NCBI RefSeq assembly: GCF_019733395.1
Contig: NZ_JAIHOO010000001.1
Coordinates: forward strand, 3,100,501 to 3,164,500
Origin: Lysobacter sp. BMK333-48F3
GTDB taxonomy: Bacteria; Pseudomonadota; Gammaproteobacteria; Xanthomonadales; Xanthomonadaceae
Direction of reading: 5' to 3'
Length of the DNA: 64,000 bases
Below the pieces are notes generated by a model. The model worked only from the letters and a program-made list of their open reading frames with translations, did no database searches and had not been told where the DNA came from. The translations under genes were made by a program, and so were the position numbers. Shown piece after piece: positions 30,006 to 38,603 of the stretch (position 1 is the stretch's first letter; each line of letters starts with the position of its first letter).

Positions 30006-31330
30006 ACGCGCCGGCGCCGCGCGGCTGGCGGCTGCTGCCGCGCACGATCGCGGCGCGGCTGTACCTGGTGCTGTTCGCCGGGCTGTTGACCGCGCACGCG
30101 CTGTCGTTCGCGCTGTTGTTCTACGAGCGCTACCAGGCCGCGACCTCGATGCTGATGAGCAACCTGGAGCGGGACGTGACCGTCGCGGTCGCGATCCTGG
30201 ACCGGGTACCGGCGCAGGAGCGCGCGAGCTGGCTGCCGTTGCTCAAGCGCCGCACCTTCCACTACCTGCTCGGGCCCGGGCAGGGCGGCGGGCCGCTGGC
30301 CAGCGACACCGCGCGCGAGTTCGTGGCCCGGGTCGGCGCCGCGCTGGGGCCGCGCTATCCGGTGCGGGCCAATGCGGTGTCGGCCGAACCGGAGCGGTTC
30401 CAGATCCATCTGCGGCTGAGCGACGGCGAAAGCCTGACCGTGCAGGTGCAGCCCTCGGCGATGCCGATCGCGCTCTGGCTGCCGTACGTGCTGGCGGTGC
30501 AGTTGGCATTGCTGCTGCTGTGCACCTGGGGCGCGGTGCGCCTGGCGACGCGGCCGCTGGCGCAGCTGGCGCGCGCGGCCGAGTCGCTGAGTCCGGCCGG
30601 GCAGGGGCCGCGCCTGCGCGAAACCGGACCGGTCGAGGTGGTCAGCGCGGCGGCCGCGTTCAACGCCATGCAGGACCGCATCGCTCAATACACTCAGGAG
30701 CGGCTGCAGATCCTGGCCTCGATTTCGCACGACCTGCAGACCCCGATCACCCGGATGAAACTGCGCTGCGAGGCGCTGGACGAGGGGCCGCAGCGCGACA
30801 AGACCCTGGACGACCTGGGCGAAATGGAGCGGCTGGTGCGCGAGGGCATCGCTTATGCGCGCAGCGCCCACGGCGCCGCCGAGGCGCCGCTGCGGATCGA
30901 CCTGGACGCGTTCCTGCAGAGCCTGGTCTACGACTACCAGGACACCGGCCGGCCGGTCGGCCTGAGCGGCCGCAGCGAGCGGCTGTTGGTCACCCGCCCG
31001 CACGCCTTGCGGCGGATTCTCGCCAACCTGATCGACAACGCGCTGGCCTACGCCGGCAGCGCCGAACTCGAGCTGGGTCGCGACGGCGACACGGCGGTGT
31101 TGCGGGTCGCCGATCGCGGCCCCGGCATTCCGCAGGACCAGCTCGAGCAGGTGATGCAGCCGTTCTATCGCCTGGAAGGCTCGCGAAACCGCGACAGCGG
31201 CGGCACCGGCCTGGGCCTGGCGATCGCCCAGCAGCTCGCGGCCTCGGCCGGGGCGCGCCTGAGCCTGCGCAACCGCGACGGCGGCGGATTGGAAGCGATC
31301 GTGCGCCTGGACGACGTCGATGCGGCCTGA
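30002..31330 (+). CDS. sensor histidine kinase
   Basis: 442 residues from a GTG overlapping the regulator stop (GTGA). TM1 about 19-41, a periplasmic region about 42-155, TM2 about 156-178, then HAMP (VRLATRPLAQLARAAESL), the HisKA box ILASISHDLQTPITRMKLR with H243, and the ATPase domain with N box NLIDNALAY, G1 DRGPGIP and G2 GGTGLGLAIA. The structure is complete, like EnvZ-type kinases. The periplasmic region has no cysteine or histidine cluster that would announce a metal sensor. It pairs with the upstream OmpR-type regulator. Confidence 0.94.
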   Translation: MNAPAPRGWRLLPRTIAARLYLVLFAGLLTAHALSFALLFYERYQAATSMLMSNLERDVTVAVAILDRVPAQERASWLPLLKRRTFHYLLGPGQGGGPLASDTAREFVARVGAALGPRYPVRANAVSAEPERFQIHLRLSDGESLTVQVQPSAMPIALWLPYVLAVQLALLLLCTWGAVRLATRPLAQLARAAESLSPAGQGPRLRETGPVEVVSAAAAFNAMQDRIAQYTQERLQILASISHDLQTPITRMKLRCEALDEGPQRDKTLDDLGEMERLVREGIAYARSAHGAAEAPLRIDLDAFLQSLVYDYQDTGRPVGLSGRSERLLVTRPHALRRILANLIDNALAYAGSAELELGRDGDTAVLRVADRGPGIPQDQLEQVMQPFYRLEGSRNRDSGGTGLGLAIAQQLAASAGARLSLRNRDGGGLEAIVRLDDVDAA

Positions 31331-31527
31331 ACCGCGCGTCGTCGGCTTGTAATGGATTTGTGCCGACGTGACCCGGTCGACGATTGGCCGGCGATTGGCT
31401 CGGCGCCGGCGCGGCAGATTGTTCCGGCTTTGTGATTCTGTGGCCGGCGCAGCGCCGGCGGTGACGGTTCTGCACTCCGATAGCGCGTCCGCCGATCTCG
31501 GCGACGTGTCCCCAGGAGAGAGATTCC

Positions 31528-33111
31528 GTGAATCGCCACCGTTCCCAACCCATCGTCCTCGCCTCGGCGAGGCGACGATTGTCCGCCGCCGCGTTGTTCG
31601 CCGGCGTCCTGCTGCTGAGCGGCTGTCCGCGTCCCGACGCCGCGCCCGCGCCTGAGGCCGAAGCGAGTGCCGCCGTCGAGGCGACCGCCGCCTCGGCGTC
31701 GGTCTCGTTCGGCGCCGCCGCCAGCCCGGTCGCCGCGTCCGCGCCTGCCGACGCCCGCGTCGCCGCCGCCGCCGAACCGCCCGCGCTGTGCAGCAGCGTG
31801 AAGCAGTACGGCATCACCTTCTCCTTCGACCGCGCCTATCCCTGCGGCCAGTTCGCCAACGGCGACTACTGGGTGGCGCCGGCCGGCGACAGCCAGGGCC
31901 GGGTGCGGATCATGTCGATCGCGCCGGGCTTCAGCAGCGGCCGCAACGGCTTCGAAGTCAATCCGACCAGCGTCAGCCGGCATGGCTTCGACCGCACCGC
32001 CTACGGCTACGACGCGCGCCTGGTGCCGGTGCTGCCGTATTCGGCCGCGCCGAACCAGTCCATCGTCAAGGCGATCTCGCGCAGCGGCGACGAAAAGACC
32101 TCGCTGGAAACCGCAGCGGTGCTGACCGTGCTCGCGGCGCCGCCGGCCGACAACGGCCGCGGCCTGTTCCGGCCGCCGTACTTCGGCACCAAGAAGCCGT
32201 TGATTCCGGTGGCGCGCCTGCGCATGGACCGACTGCCGGCCTACGCGCCGCTGCTGACCATGCCGGCGCTGAGCACGGTGACCCAGCGCTTCCGCCGGGT
32301 CCAGCTCGATCACCAGATCGGCTGGTCGGCCGACCAGATCCACCCCAAGCAAAACATGCCCGACTACGGCGCGCAGATCGCCATCGACACCGCTTCGGCC
32401 GCGCTGCGGCTGATGGTGCGCGACGACGACGCCCAGCGCCGGCAACTGGCGATGTATTTCGCCCAGTACGCGCTGGACCTGGACGCGGCGATGGCCGGCG
32501 GCCTGCATTTCTACGCCGACGGCGGCCATCGCCACGGCCGCAAGCTGGTGCTGACGCTCGGCTCCCTGTTGCTGGATGATGCGGCGATGGCCGCGCGCGT
32601 GCGCGACTTCCAGCACGACACCTACCAGGAAGACGGCCAGCTCAGCATCGGCGCCGGCAGCGGCCAGGTGCTGTTCGGCAGCCCGTGCACGATCGACGAG
32701 TATTGGGAGAACCAGAACACCGGCGCCAGCACGCGCGACTGCCGCGACCCCTACGGCTACATCGACGGCGGCCAGGAACCGGCCGGCTACTACCAGTTCT
32801 GCTGCACCGCCAAGGGCTACAAGGCGGCCGCGCTGGCGCTGCGGCTGATGCCGTCGCTGCGCTGCGTGTGGACCGACACCCGGATCCTGCTCTACGCCGA
32901 CCGCTGGGTGAACCACGGCGCCTGGACCCAGCCCGACCCCTACCAGCCGCGCGGCAGCGGCGCGCTCGATTCGAACCCGAGCGACGGCATCGGCCGCTGG
33001 CCGGCACTGCACGGCGCCGGCCGCGACGACGGCTACTACGGCGACGACTTCGCCGACGCGATGTGGGCCGCCTACCGCGCCCAGGCCAGCGACACGGTGC
33101 AGTGCCAATAA
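31528..33111 (+). CDS. lipoprotein of unknown function with Ala-rich linker
   Basis: 527 residues from a GTG with AGGAGAGAG upstream. The lipobox LLLSGC (about C31) is followed by about 50 residues of Ala/Pro/Glu linker, so it is probably displayed on the outer membrane. The large domain (YGITFSFDRAYPCGQFANGDYWVAPAG, IGWSADQIHPKQNMPDYGAQIAID, LHFYADGGHRHGRKLVLTLG, DGIGRWPALHGAGRDDGYYGDDFADAMW) is rich in aromatic and acidic residues and has the helical spacing of alpha/alpha-toroid carbohydrate-active proteins. No family assigned. It may be a secreted glycan-binding or glycan-degrading protein. Confidence 0.75.
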   Translation: MNRHRSQPIVLASARRRLSAAALFAGVLLLSGCPRPDAAPAPEAEASAAVEATAASASVSFGAAASPVAASAPADARVAAAAEPPALCSSVKQYGITFSFDRAYPCGQFANGDYWVAPAGDSQGRVRIMSIAPGFSSGRNGFEVNPTSVSRHGFDRTAYGYDARLVPVLPYSAAPNQSIVKAISRSGDEKTSLETAAVLTVLAAPPADNGRGLFRPPYFGTKKPLIPVARLRMDRLPAYAPLLTMPALSTVTQRFRRVQLDHQIGWSADQIHPKQNMPDYGAQIAIDTASAALRLMVRDDDAQRRQLAMYFAQYALDLDAAMAGGLHFYADGGHRHGRKLVLTLGSLLLDDAAMAARVRDFQHDTYQEDGQLSIGAGSGQVLFGSPCTIDEYWENQNTGASTRDCRDPYGYIDGGQEPAGYYQFCCTAKGYKAAALALRLMPSLRCVWTDTRILLYADRWVNHGAWTQPDPYQPRGSGALDSNPSDGIGRWPALHGAGRDDGYYGDDFADAMWAAYRAQASDTVQCQ

Positions 33112-33146
33112 GTCGGACCGAGCCCCAACCACGTCCCCGCAATGCG

Positions 33147-33184
33147 TCCCCCCCTTTGAAAAAGGGGGGCTAGGGGGGATTTGC
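33147..33184. repeat. Xanthomonadaceae intergenic repeat, copy 1
   Basis: CCCCCCTTTGAAAAAGGGGGG followed by CTAGGGGGGATTTGCTC. It has a C6/G6 hairpin and a conserved tail. A second copy lies at 33397 and an inverted, interrupted copy between them, making a small repeat cluster in the 33112-33590 gap. Confidence 0.8.
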
Positions 33185-33220
33185 TCTTGGCTCTTGGCTC
33201 TTGCCTCCAAGCCCAAAACC

Positions 33221-33303
33221 CAAAGCAAATCCCCCACGCGCCGATTCCTGCATCGTCACCGATCAGCGCAACGCGCAGCCCCCTCCTCAAAGGGGGCTTT
33301 TTT
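33221..33303. repeat. inverted, interrupted copy of the intergenic repeat
   Basis: GCAAATCCCCC (from 33222) is the reverse complement of the tail of the neighbouring repeats, and CCTCAAAGGGGGCTTTTTT (to 33303) resembles the reversed head. About 45 bp of unrelated sequence lies between. The three copies alternate in orientation, as in a small non-autonomous mobile repeat family. Confidence 0.55.
33277..33303 (+). terminator. intrinsic terminator
   Basis: AGCCCCCT (33277-33284), loop CCTCAA, AGGGGGCT (33291-33298) and T6 form a perfect Rho-independent terminator for plus-strand transcripts, presumably the lipoprotein gene ending at 33111. Confidence 0.8.
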
Positions 33304-33396
33304 CGTCCCATGATGATCGACCCAGGCGCCGAAAGGCGGCCCGATCCATAGACAGCCAAGCCGCACCAACGCATCACCCACATCCGGTCAGACCAT

Positions 33397-33434
33397 TCCC
33401 CCCTTTGAAAAAGGGGGGTAGGGGGGATTTGCTC
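33397..33434. repeat. Xanthomonadaceae intergenic repeat, copy 2
   Basis: CCCCCCTTTGAAAAAGGGGGG followed by TAGGGGGGATTTGCTC, the same orientation as copy 1 with one base less in the middle. It lies about 160 bp before the next gene. Confidence 0.8.
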
Positions 33435-33590
33435 TAGCTCCCCAGCCGAGCGCCGATGCCCCATGGCCGCGTCCGACGCCCTATGCCGTTTACGACGTCG
33501 TGAGCGCGCACCGTTCTTCGGCCGCCGCGCTCGCGCCGGCATGGCGGCGCCGCAAGCCGCCCGACAAACCACGGTCGACAGGGGGACCGG

Positions 33591-34700
33591 ATGGCAGGAA
33601 CGATCGCAGGACCGATGCGAGGCTGGGGCGCGGTCGCGCTGCTGGCGATGACGGCGCCGGCTTGGGCGCACAAGCTGGCGACCCATTCGACCGCCGAAGA
33701 ACGGCGCCTGGCCGGCATCGGCAGCAGCAGTTGGATCATTCTCGAACGACAAGTCGCGCAGTGGTCGATGGTCGCCTTCACCGAGCCGGTGCACGAGGAA
33801 ATCACCAACCGCATCTACGGCTGCAACGGCGATTGCGCCGGCCGCGATGCGCTGGACGCGCCGGGGCCGGTGTTGGCCGGAGTGCGCTGGAACGACGATC
33901 CTCCGTTCCGCATGACCGCCAAGCAGGCCCGCGGCATGCGTTGCAAGACGGATCAAACCATTCGCTTCGAGACCCAGCCCCTGTGCTGGGGCAGTCTTTT
34001 TGCCGATGCCAACAAGGGCGCAGCGGCCGGCAAACGCTACGGTCCCGGCGATGCGATGCTGTACCGCAGCCATTTCGGCGACCTGCAATTCCTCCATGCC
34101 ATGGCCAGCCGCGACGGCGAGACTGCGGCCGATACCAAGGCCAAGCTGATGGGCTGGATGGAGTTCGCCTGGCGCACCGCGCAGGGCGAATACAATCTGG
34201 ATACGCGGCTGAAGGACTCGCCCATTGCGCCGATCCAGCAAGCCTTCGGCCAGAGCGAATGGCGCGTGCTCGATCTTTACACCCAGGGCGCCAGCGGCGG
34301 CCTGCGCCGCTATTACCAGGACGTGGCCTTCGGTTCGCTGCTGCATGCGTTGCAGGACAGCTATGCGGCCGGCCATGTCGAGCGCGAAGAAGCCAGCGGC
34401 CTGCGCCAGTGCGCGATCGGCGCCGACCGTGTGGCGGCGCCGGGCGCGATCCTGGAGTTCCACGCCTACAACCGCCAAGACCACGGCCGCCATGCCGAGG
34501 CCGACACTCGCGCGGCGTTCCTGCGTCGCTTCGAAGAAAAGGGCAACATGGTCGAGGTCGGCCGGGCGTTGCTGCGCGCACGCGACGAAAAGCGCAGCTG
34601 GAGCGAAGTGCAACCGTTCTTCGACTGCGTATTCGCCTTGCAGGCGCCGGATGCTCCGGCCGGGCCGGGCGAATTCGGCCGCGGCCAGAGCGCCGACTGA
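33591..34700 (+). CDS. secreted protein, zinc-dependent phospholipase C-like fold
   Basis: 369 residues. Signal peptide (MRGWGAVALLAMTAPAWA|HK) leaves His at the mature N-terminus, as in zinc-dependent phospholipase C and S1/P1 nuclease-type enzymes. Motifs PVHEEITNRIY and FGSLLHALQDSYAAGHVER are the helical H-x-L-x-D-x-x-x-x-x-H zinc-ligand pattern of that fold; further His residues (HFGDLQFLHAMA, FHAYNRQDHGRHAE) could complete a tri-nuclear site. It is probably a secreted hydrolase of lipids or nucleotides, but the assignment is by motif only. GGGGGACC precedes the ATG at 33591; 33615 is an alternative start. Confidence 0.7.
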   Translation: MAGTIAGPMRGWGAVALLAMTAPAWAHKLATHSTAEERRLAGIGSSSWIILERQVAQWSMVAFTEPVHEEITNRIYGCNGDCAGRDALDAPGPVLAGVRWNDDPPFRMTAKQARGMRCKTDQTIRFETQPLCWGSLFADANKGAAAGKRYGPGDAMLYRSHFGDLQFLHAMASRDGETAADTKAKLMGWMEFAWRTAQGEYNLDTRLKDSPIAPIQQAFGQSEWRVLDLYTQGASGGLRRYYQDVAFGSLLHALQDSYAAGHVEREEASGLRQCAIGADRVAAPGAILEFHAYNRQDHGRHAEADTRAAFLRRFEEKGNMVEVGRALLRARDEKRSWSEVQPFFDCVFALQAPDAPAGPGEFGRGQSAD

Positions 34701-34790
34701 GGCGCGCCCAGCGGGCGCCAGTATGCTGTCGCCCGCCATCTTCGCTGCACGCCGGACGCCGCCCTGAACCGATACCCGCATTGGACCGCC

Positions 34791-35123
34791 TTGGCGCTCG
34801 CGCTGGTCAGCCTGCCTGCCGGAGCGTCCTACAGCGACGGCGCCTACGGCTTGTTCCTGGCGCTGTTCTCGGTGCCGGTGGGCTTGGTCGCGATCGTGCT
34901 GACCACGGTGCTGTACTGGAAGCGCGCGTTTCGTTCCCGCGGCTTCGCCTACGGCTACGTCGCGCTGTTCTGCGCCGCCGCGCTGAGCGTGGTGGCGATG
35001 TCGACCTCGGCCGGCGAGACCGCCTCGGTGCTGACCGTGGCCGTGGTCGAAGCGATGCTGCTGCTGCCGATCGTCGGGCCGGCGCTGCTGCAGTGCTGGT
35101 CGGCCGACGAGCGCGACGAATGA
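34791..35123 (+). CDS. small membrane protein
   Basis: 110 residues from a TTG at 34791, the only usual start codon in this frame after the preceding stop. Three hydrophobic segments (GLFLALFSVPVGLVAIVLTTVLYW; AYGYVALFCAAALSVVAMS; SVLTVAVVEAMLLLPIVGPALL) mark an inner-membrane protein. No motif identifies a function. Ribosome site weak. Confidence 0.6.
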   Translation: MALALVSLPAGASYSDGAYGLFLALFSVPVGLVAIVLTTVLYWKRAFRSRGFAYGYVALFCAAALSVVAMSTSAGETASVLTVAVVEAMLLLPIVGPALLQCWSADERDE

Positions 35124-35174
35124 GCCGTCGCGGCGCATGAGCTAGTCTGTGCCGATATCCGCGAGGTCACCAGC

Positions 35175-35630
35175 ATGCTCATCGACGGCGCCTGCCATTG
35201 CGGCAACCTCCGCTACACCCTGGACTGGACGCCGGAGCCGGACGCGATCCCGGCCCGCGCCTGCACCTGCACCTTCTGCGTCAAGCACGGCGGCGTCTGG
35301 ACCGCGTGTCCGAGCGGATGCCTGGAGGTGACCGTGCGCGACCCGCAAAGCGTCTCGCGCTACGCCTTCGCCACCGGTACCGCCGACTTCCACGTCTGCG
35401 CGATTTGCGGGGTGGTGCCGGTGGCGACCAGCGTGATCGACGGACGCCTGTACGCGGTGGTCAACGTCAACACTTTCCATGCGCTCGATCCGGCGCTGCT
35501 GCAACGTTCCGCGTCCGACCTGGACGGCGAATCGCAGGCCGCGCGCCTGGCGCGCCGAGCGCGCAACTGGATCGGCCGTGTGACGGTACGCGCCGCGGAC
35601 CGGGACGGCGCCGACCTCGGCGAACGCTAG
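35175..35630 (+). CDS. GFA/CENP-V family zinc protein
   Basis: 151 residues starting MLIDGACHCGNLRYTL. Zinc ligands of the GFA fold are present: C7 and C9, C30, C32 and C35 (ARACTCTFCVKHGG), then HVCAICGVVPVAT. The Mss4-like beta fold of GFA proteins is known from glutathione-dependent formaldehyde-activating enzyme, though many members have other or unknown activities. The C-terminal basic helix (AARLARRARNWIGRV) is extra. Single gene, cytoplasmic. Confidence 0.88.
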   Translation: MLIDGACHCGNLRYTLDWTPEPDAIPARACTCTFCVKHGGVWTACPSGCLEVTVRDPQSVSRYAFATGTADFHVCAICGVVPVATSVIDGRLYAVVNVNTFHALDPALLQRSASDLDGESQAARLARRARNWIGRVTVRAADRDGADLGER

Positions 35631-35699
35631 GCCTTGCGTCGGCGCATTTCGGCATGGCGCCGGTTCGGTGCGCGCCGATCGCCGGCGGGGAAGCCGCGC

Positions 35700-36347
35700 T
35701 CAGCGCTCGAAGCGCATCATCCGTCCGGCATTGCGGCGGTGTTCGCGGGGAATGTCGTAGCCGCGCGAGCTCAAGGTGAAGCCGACGCCGAGCATCGAAG
35801 CGGCGAACGGACCGCATTGTCCGCGGCCAGGGTCGGAAATCAGCACTTCCGCCTCGGGCGTCGCGTAGTTTCGGATCAGATTGAGCAACGCTGCGATGTG
35901 GTCGCGTTCGTAAAGCACGTCGCTGCCGACGATCAGGTCGAACTTGCCGATGGCGCGGTCTTCCGGGCGCTCCCAGGCGAGGTCGTTGTAGGGAATCGGC
36001 TTCAGGCCGTTGAGGCGGGCGTTGTGGGTCAGGAACTCGTTGGCGAGCGGATGACGGTCGCTCGCGGTGATGTCGGCGCCGCGTTGCTTCAGTACCAGGC
36101 TCGACAGCCCCAGGCCGCAACCTATTTCCAGGATCCGTCTGCCGTCGATCCGATACGACAGGCTTTCCCGGGCCAATTCGACGCCCGCCGGCCACAACTG
36201 TCCGAACAGGCTCCACAGCGCCGCGGGAACGCCGGCGCGTTCGGCCGTCCGATCGGGGTCGTGGAACTGCTGGCGATCCTTCAGGGCGCGAATGCGATAG
36301 ACGACGTCGCCGATCGGGACGTCGATGAGTCGGGTGCAGAACGGCAA
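35700..36347 (-). CDS. class I SAM-dependent methyltransferase (METTL21/NNT1-like)
   Basis: 215 residues from a TTG at 36347 preceded by GAGG; the frame extends to ATGs at 36512 and 36488, but that extension is low-complexity and not family-like. SAM-binding motifs: RILEIGCGLGLSSLVLKQRGADITASD (I), FDLIVGSDVLYERDHIAALL (post-II, with the DVLY signature of METTL21-type enzymes) and EAEVLISDPGRGQCGPF. Family members methylate lysines of chaperones or ribosomal proteins. Substrate unknown. It faces the small-gene pair at 36533. Confidence 0.82.
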   Translation of the reverse strand: MPFCTRLIDVPIGDVVYRIRALKDRQQFHDPDRTAERAGVPAALWSLFGQLWPAGVELARESLSYRIDGRRILEIGCGLGLSSLVLKQRGADITASDRHPLANEFLTHNARLNGLKPIPYNDLAWERPEDRAIGKFDLIVGSDVLYERDHIAALLNLIRNYATPEAEVLISDPGRGQCGPFAASMLGVGFTLSSRGYDIPREHRRNAGRMMRFER

Positions 36348-36532
36348 AAAACGCCTCGTATGGCGCTGTCGCGCCGTGTCAGGCAGGGACGGGCGATGCC
36401 GTCGATGGATCGCGGATTGCCGGGTCGCGGATCGACCATACGCGCATATTCGGCGAATAGCGAGGTTTATTTCGTTTCGCCCGTTCATCCGTTCCAGCGC
36501 GCATACTCGCATGAAGATTGTGGAGAGGCGCT

Positions 36533-36802
36533 ATGGAAGAACACGTGGAGTGGTTCCACTTCACCTTGTGCCGCGATCAATCGGTAGGTCCGATCGAATT
36601 GCGCCGGATCTGGATGGAAGCGAGCGGAACGACCAACATCTCGGTCGGTCGCGATTATCGCGCCATGCTCGGCAAGCGTGCGGTGGTGTATTCGTTGCGC
36701 GCATCGCCGCGGTTGGCCAACCTGCACGCGATCGAAGCCAGGTTGCGCTTCCTGCTCGCCAGCGCGCGCTTGAACAGCGTGCTTACGGTAGTTACGCATT
36801 GA
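36533..36802 (+). CDS. small hypothetical protein, first of a pair
   Basis: 89 residues with a strong GGAGAGG before the ATG. MEEHVEWFHFTLCRDQSVGPIELRRIWME and GRDYRAMLGKRAVVYSLRASPRLANLHAIEARLRFLL show a beta-alpha pattern of a small soluble protein. Followed after 8 bp by another small gene, so the pair is an operon. Not recognised; a toxin-antitoxin or stress role is conceivable only from size and arrangement. Confidence 0.65.
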   Translation: MEEHVEWFHFTLCRDQSVGPIELRRIWMEASGTTNISVGRDYRAMLGKRAVVYSLRASPRLANLHAIEARLRFLLASARLNSVLTVVTH

Positions 36803-36810
36803 GGTGATGC

Positions 36811-37176
36811 ATGCAACTGTTCGATATAGCGGTCGGCCGGTGCCGGACGATCGAGGACGGAACCATTACCGTCGGGCTCGACAGCGCGATCGTCAGCCGC
36901 CTGGTGCCCGGTTATCCGTGGCGGATGTCGGGCACCAGCGTGCTGCGGCTGAACTCGAAGCTGTGCAGCAAGCGCTTCCCGCCGGCGCCGGGACAGGAAA
37001 CCTTCCTGCAGCGCGAGGAACTGATGCGCAACCCGAGCGCAAGCCTGGATCTGCTCGGCGACGGCAATTTCGTTTCGGTTCGCCTGCGCGCATTGAGCGA
37101 CGGCGAAGAGCCGCAGATCGTCAAGCCGGCGACCAAGACGCCGCGTTCGAACCTGCCGCAACCGCGCCGCTCCTGA
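36811..37176 (+). CDS. small hypothetical protein, second of a pair
   Basis: 121 residues with GAGG before the ATG. MQLFDIAVGRCRTIEDGTITVGLDSAIVSRLVPGYPWRM and the middle (VLRLNSKLCSKRFPPAPGQETFLQREELM, FVSVRLRALSDGEEPQIVK) suggest a beta-rich domain with a disordered basic tail. Not recognised. Co-transcribed with the gene ending at 36802. Confidence 0.65.
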   Translation: MQLFDIAVGRCRTIEDGTITVGLDSAIVSRLVPGYPWRMSGTSVLRLNSKLCSKRFPPAPGQETFLQREELMRNPSASLDLLGDGNFVSVRLRALSDGEEPQIVKPATKTPRSNLPQPRRS

Positions 37177-37315
37177 GCGCGCCGCGGCAGCGGGTTCGGC
37201 GACGGGCCTTGCGATGCCGCCATGCCGCCCGGACGCATCGTAGGCAGGCATCGGCGCATCGCCGGACGCTATCCCGGCGCTTGCGCTGGGATAGCCGGAC
37301 GGGATCGAGCCCCGC

Positions 37316-38479
37316 TCAGTCCGTCAGCGCCGAAAACGCCTGTTGCAGGTCCGCCAGCAAATCGCGCGGCGCTTCCAGGCCGATGTTGAAGCGCACCAGG
37401 TTGCGTCCGGGTACGCCGTGGTCGCGGCGCAGGCCGAAGAAGGGCATGACCAGGCTGGTCACGCCGCCCCAGCTGTAGCCGATCTTGAACAGCTGCAGGC
37501 GGTCGATCGCGCGCACGATCGCATCGACCGACAGCTCGGGCCGGAACACCACCGAGAACACGCTGGCCGAACCGGTGAAGTCGCGGCGCCAGATCTCGTG
37601 GCCGGGGCTGCCGGGCAGGGCGGGGTGCAGGACCCGCTCGACTTCCTCGCGCATGGCCAGCCATTGCGCGACCTCGAGCGTGCTGGCCTGCAACTGGCCC
37701 AGGCGCACGCCCAGGGTCTGCAGGCCGCGCAACGCCAGGCTGCAATCGTCCGGCGAAACGCCCATGCCGAGCAGCTGATGGGTGTCGCCGATGCGTTCGT
37801 ACAAGACGCGGTCGCGCACGGTGACCGAGCCCAGCAACAGGTCGCTGTGGCCGCCGATGTATTTGGTCAGCGCCTGCATGGTGATGTCGACGCCGTGGGC
37901 GAAGGCGTCGAACAGCACGCCGGCGGCGTAGGTGTTGTCGAGCGCGACCGGCACGCCGGCGGCGCGCGCGGCCGCGGCGATCGCCGGCACGTCCTGCACT
38001 TCCATGCTCACCGAGCCGGGGTTTTCGCACCACACCAACTGGGTGTTCGGCCGCAGGCGTTCGGCGATGTCGGCGCCGAGCAGGGGCGGGTAGTACTCCG
38101 CTTCCACGCCCAGGCGCGTCAGCACGCGGTCGGCGAGTTCGCGGTTGGGGCCGTAGGCGTTGTCGGGGATCAGCACGTGGCCGCCCGCGGACAGCAGGCT
38201 GAGGCCGATCAGGCTGATCGCGGCCTGGCCGCCCGGAGTGAGGAAGCAGTGCCGGCCGCCTTCCAGTTCGGCGATGCGCGCGCCCAGCTCCAGGCTGGTC
38301 GGCGTGCCGTACAGGCCGTAGCTGTACGGCACCTGCTGCTGGTCCCAATGATCGAGCACGCGGCCGGCGCTGGAGAACAGCGTGGTCGAGCCGCGGTAGG
38401 TCGGCGTGGCGAGCGATTGGAAGCCTTCGGGGGCGCGCGCTTGCGGGTGGATCAGTCTGGATTGCCAGGAGAGCGACAT
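37316..38479 (-). CDS. metC: cystathionine beta-lyase-like PLP enzyme
   Basis: 387 residues, full length for the Cys/Met metabolism PLP family (fold type I). PLP contacts: YGLYGTPTSLELGARIAELEGG (phosphate-binding Tyr region of the neighbouring subunit), TPGGQAAISL, PVALDNTYAAGVLFD with D181, and the Schiff-base lysine K206 in TMQALTKYIGGHSD. IGYSWGGVTSLVMPF is the substrate-loop signature of MetC-type beta-lyases. It should cleave cystathionine to homocysteine, pyruvate and ammonia; gamma-lyase or sulfhydrylase activity cannot be excluded. Stands alone on the minus strand. Confidence 0.88.
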   Translation of the reverse strand: MSLSWQSRLIHPQARAPEGFQSLATPTYRGSTTLFSSAGRVLDHWDQQQVPYSYGLYGTPTSLELGARIAELEGGRHCFLTPGGQAAISLIGLSLLSAGGHVLIPDNAYGPNRELADRVLTRLGVEAEYYPPLLGADIAERLRPNTQLVWCENPGSVSMEVQDVPAIAAAARAAGVPVALDNTYAAGVLFDAFAHGVDITMQALTKYIGGHSDLLLGSVTVRDRVLYERIGDTHQLLGMGVSPDDCSLALRGLQTLGVRLGQLQASTLEVAQWLAMREEVERVLHPALPGSPGHEIWRRDFTGSASVFSVVFRPELSVDAIVRAIDRLQLFKIGYSWGGVTSLVMPFFGLRRDHGVPGRNLVRFNIGLEAPRDLLADLQQAFSALTD

Positions 38480-38603
38480 GGGGAGTCCGATGCGATGACG
38501 TGGGTCGCGCCGATCGGCGCATGACCCGAGTCTAGCCGCGTCGCACCGCGACTGCCTGCGCAGTCGCGCACACCGGCCCGCGCCGCTCCTCGGCGCGGCG
38601 CGC

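Noticed and set aside
33147..33184. intrinsic terminator
   Set aside because: The hairpin has the form C6-TTTGAAAAA-G6 but is followed by CTAGGGGGGATT rather than a T-tract. The true terminator is the one at 33277.
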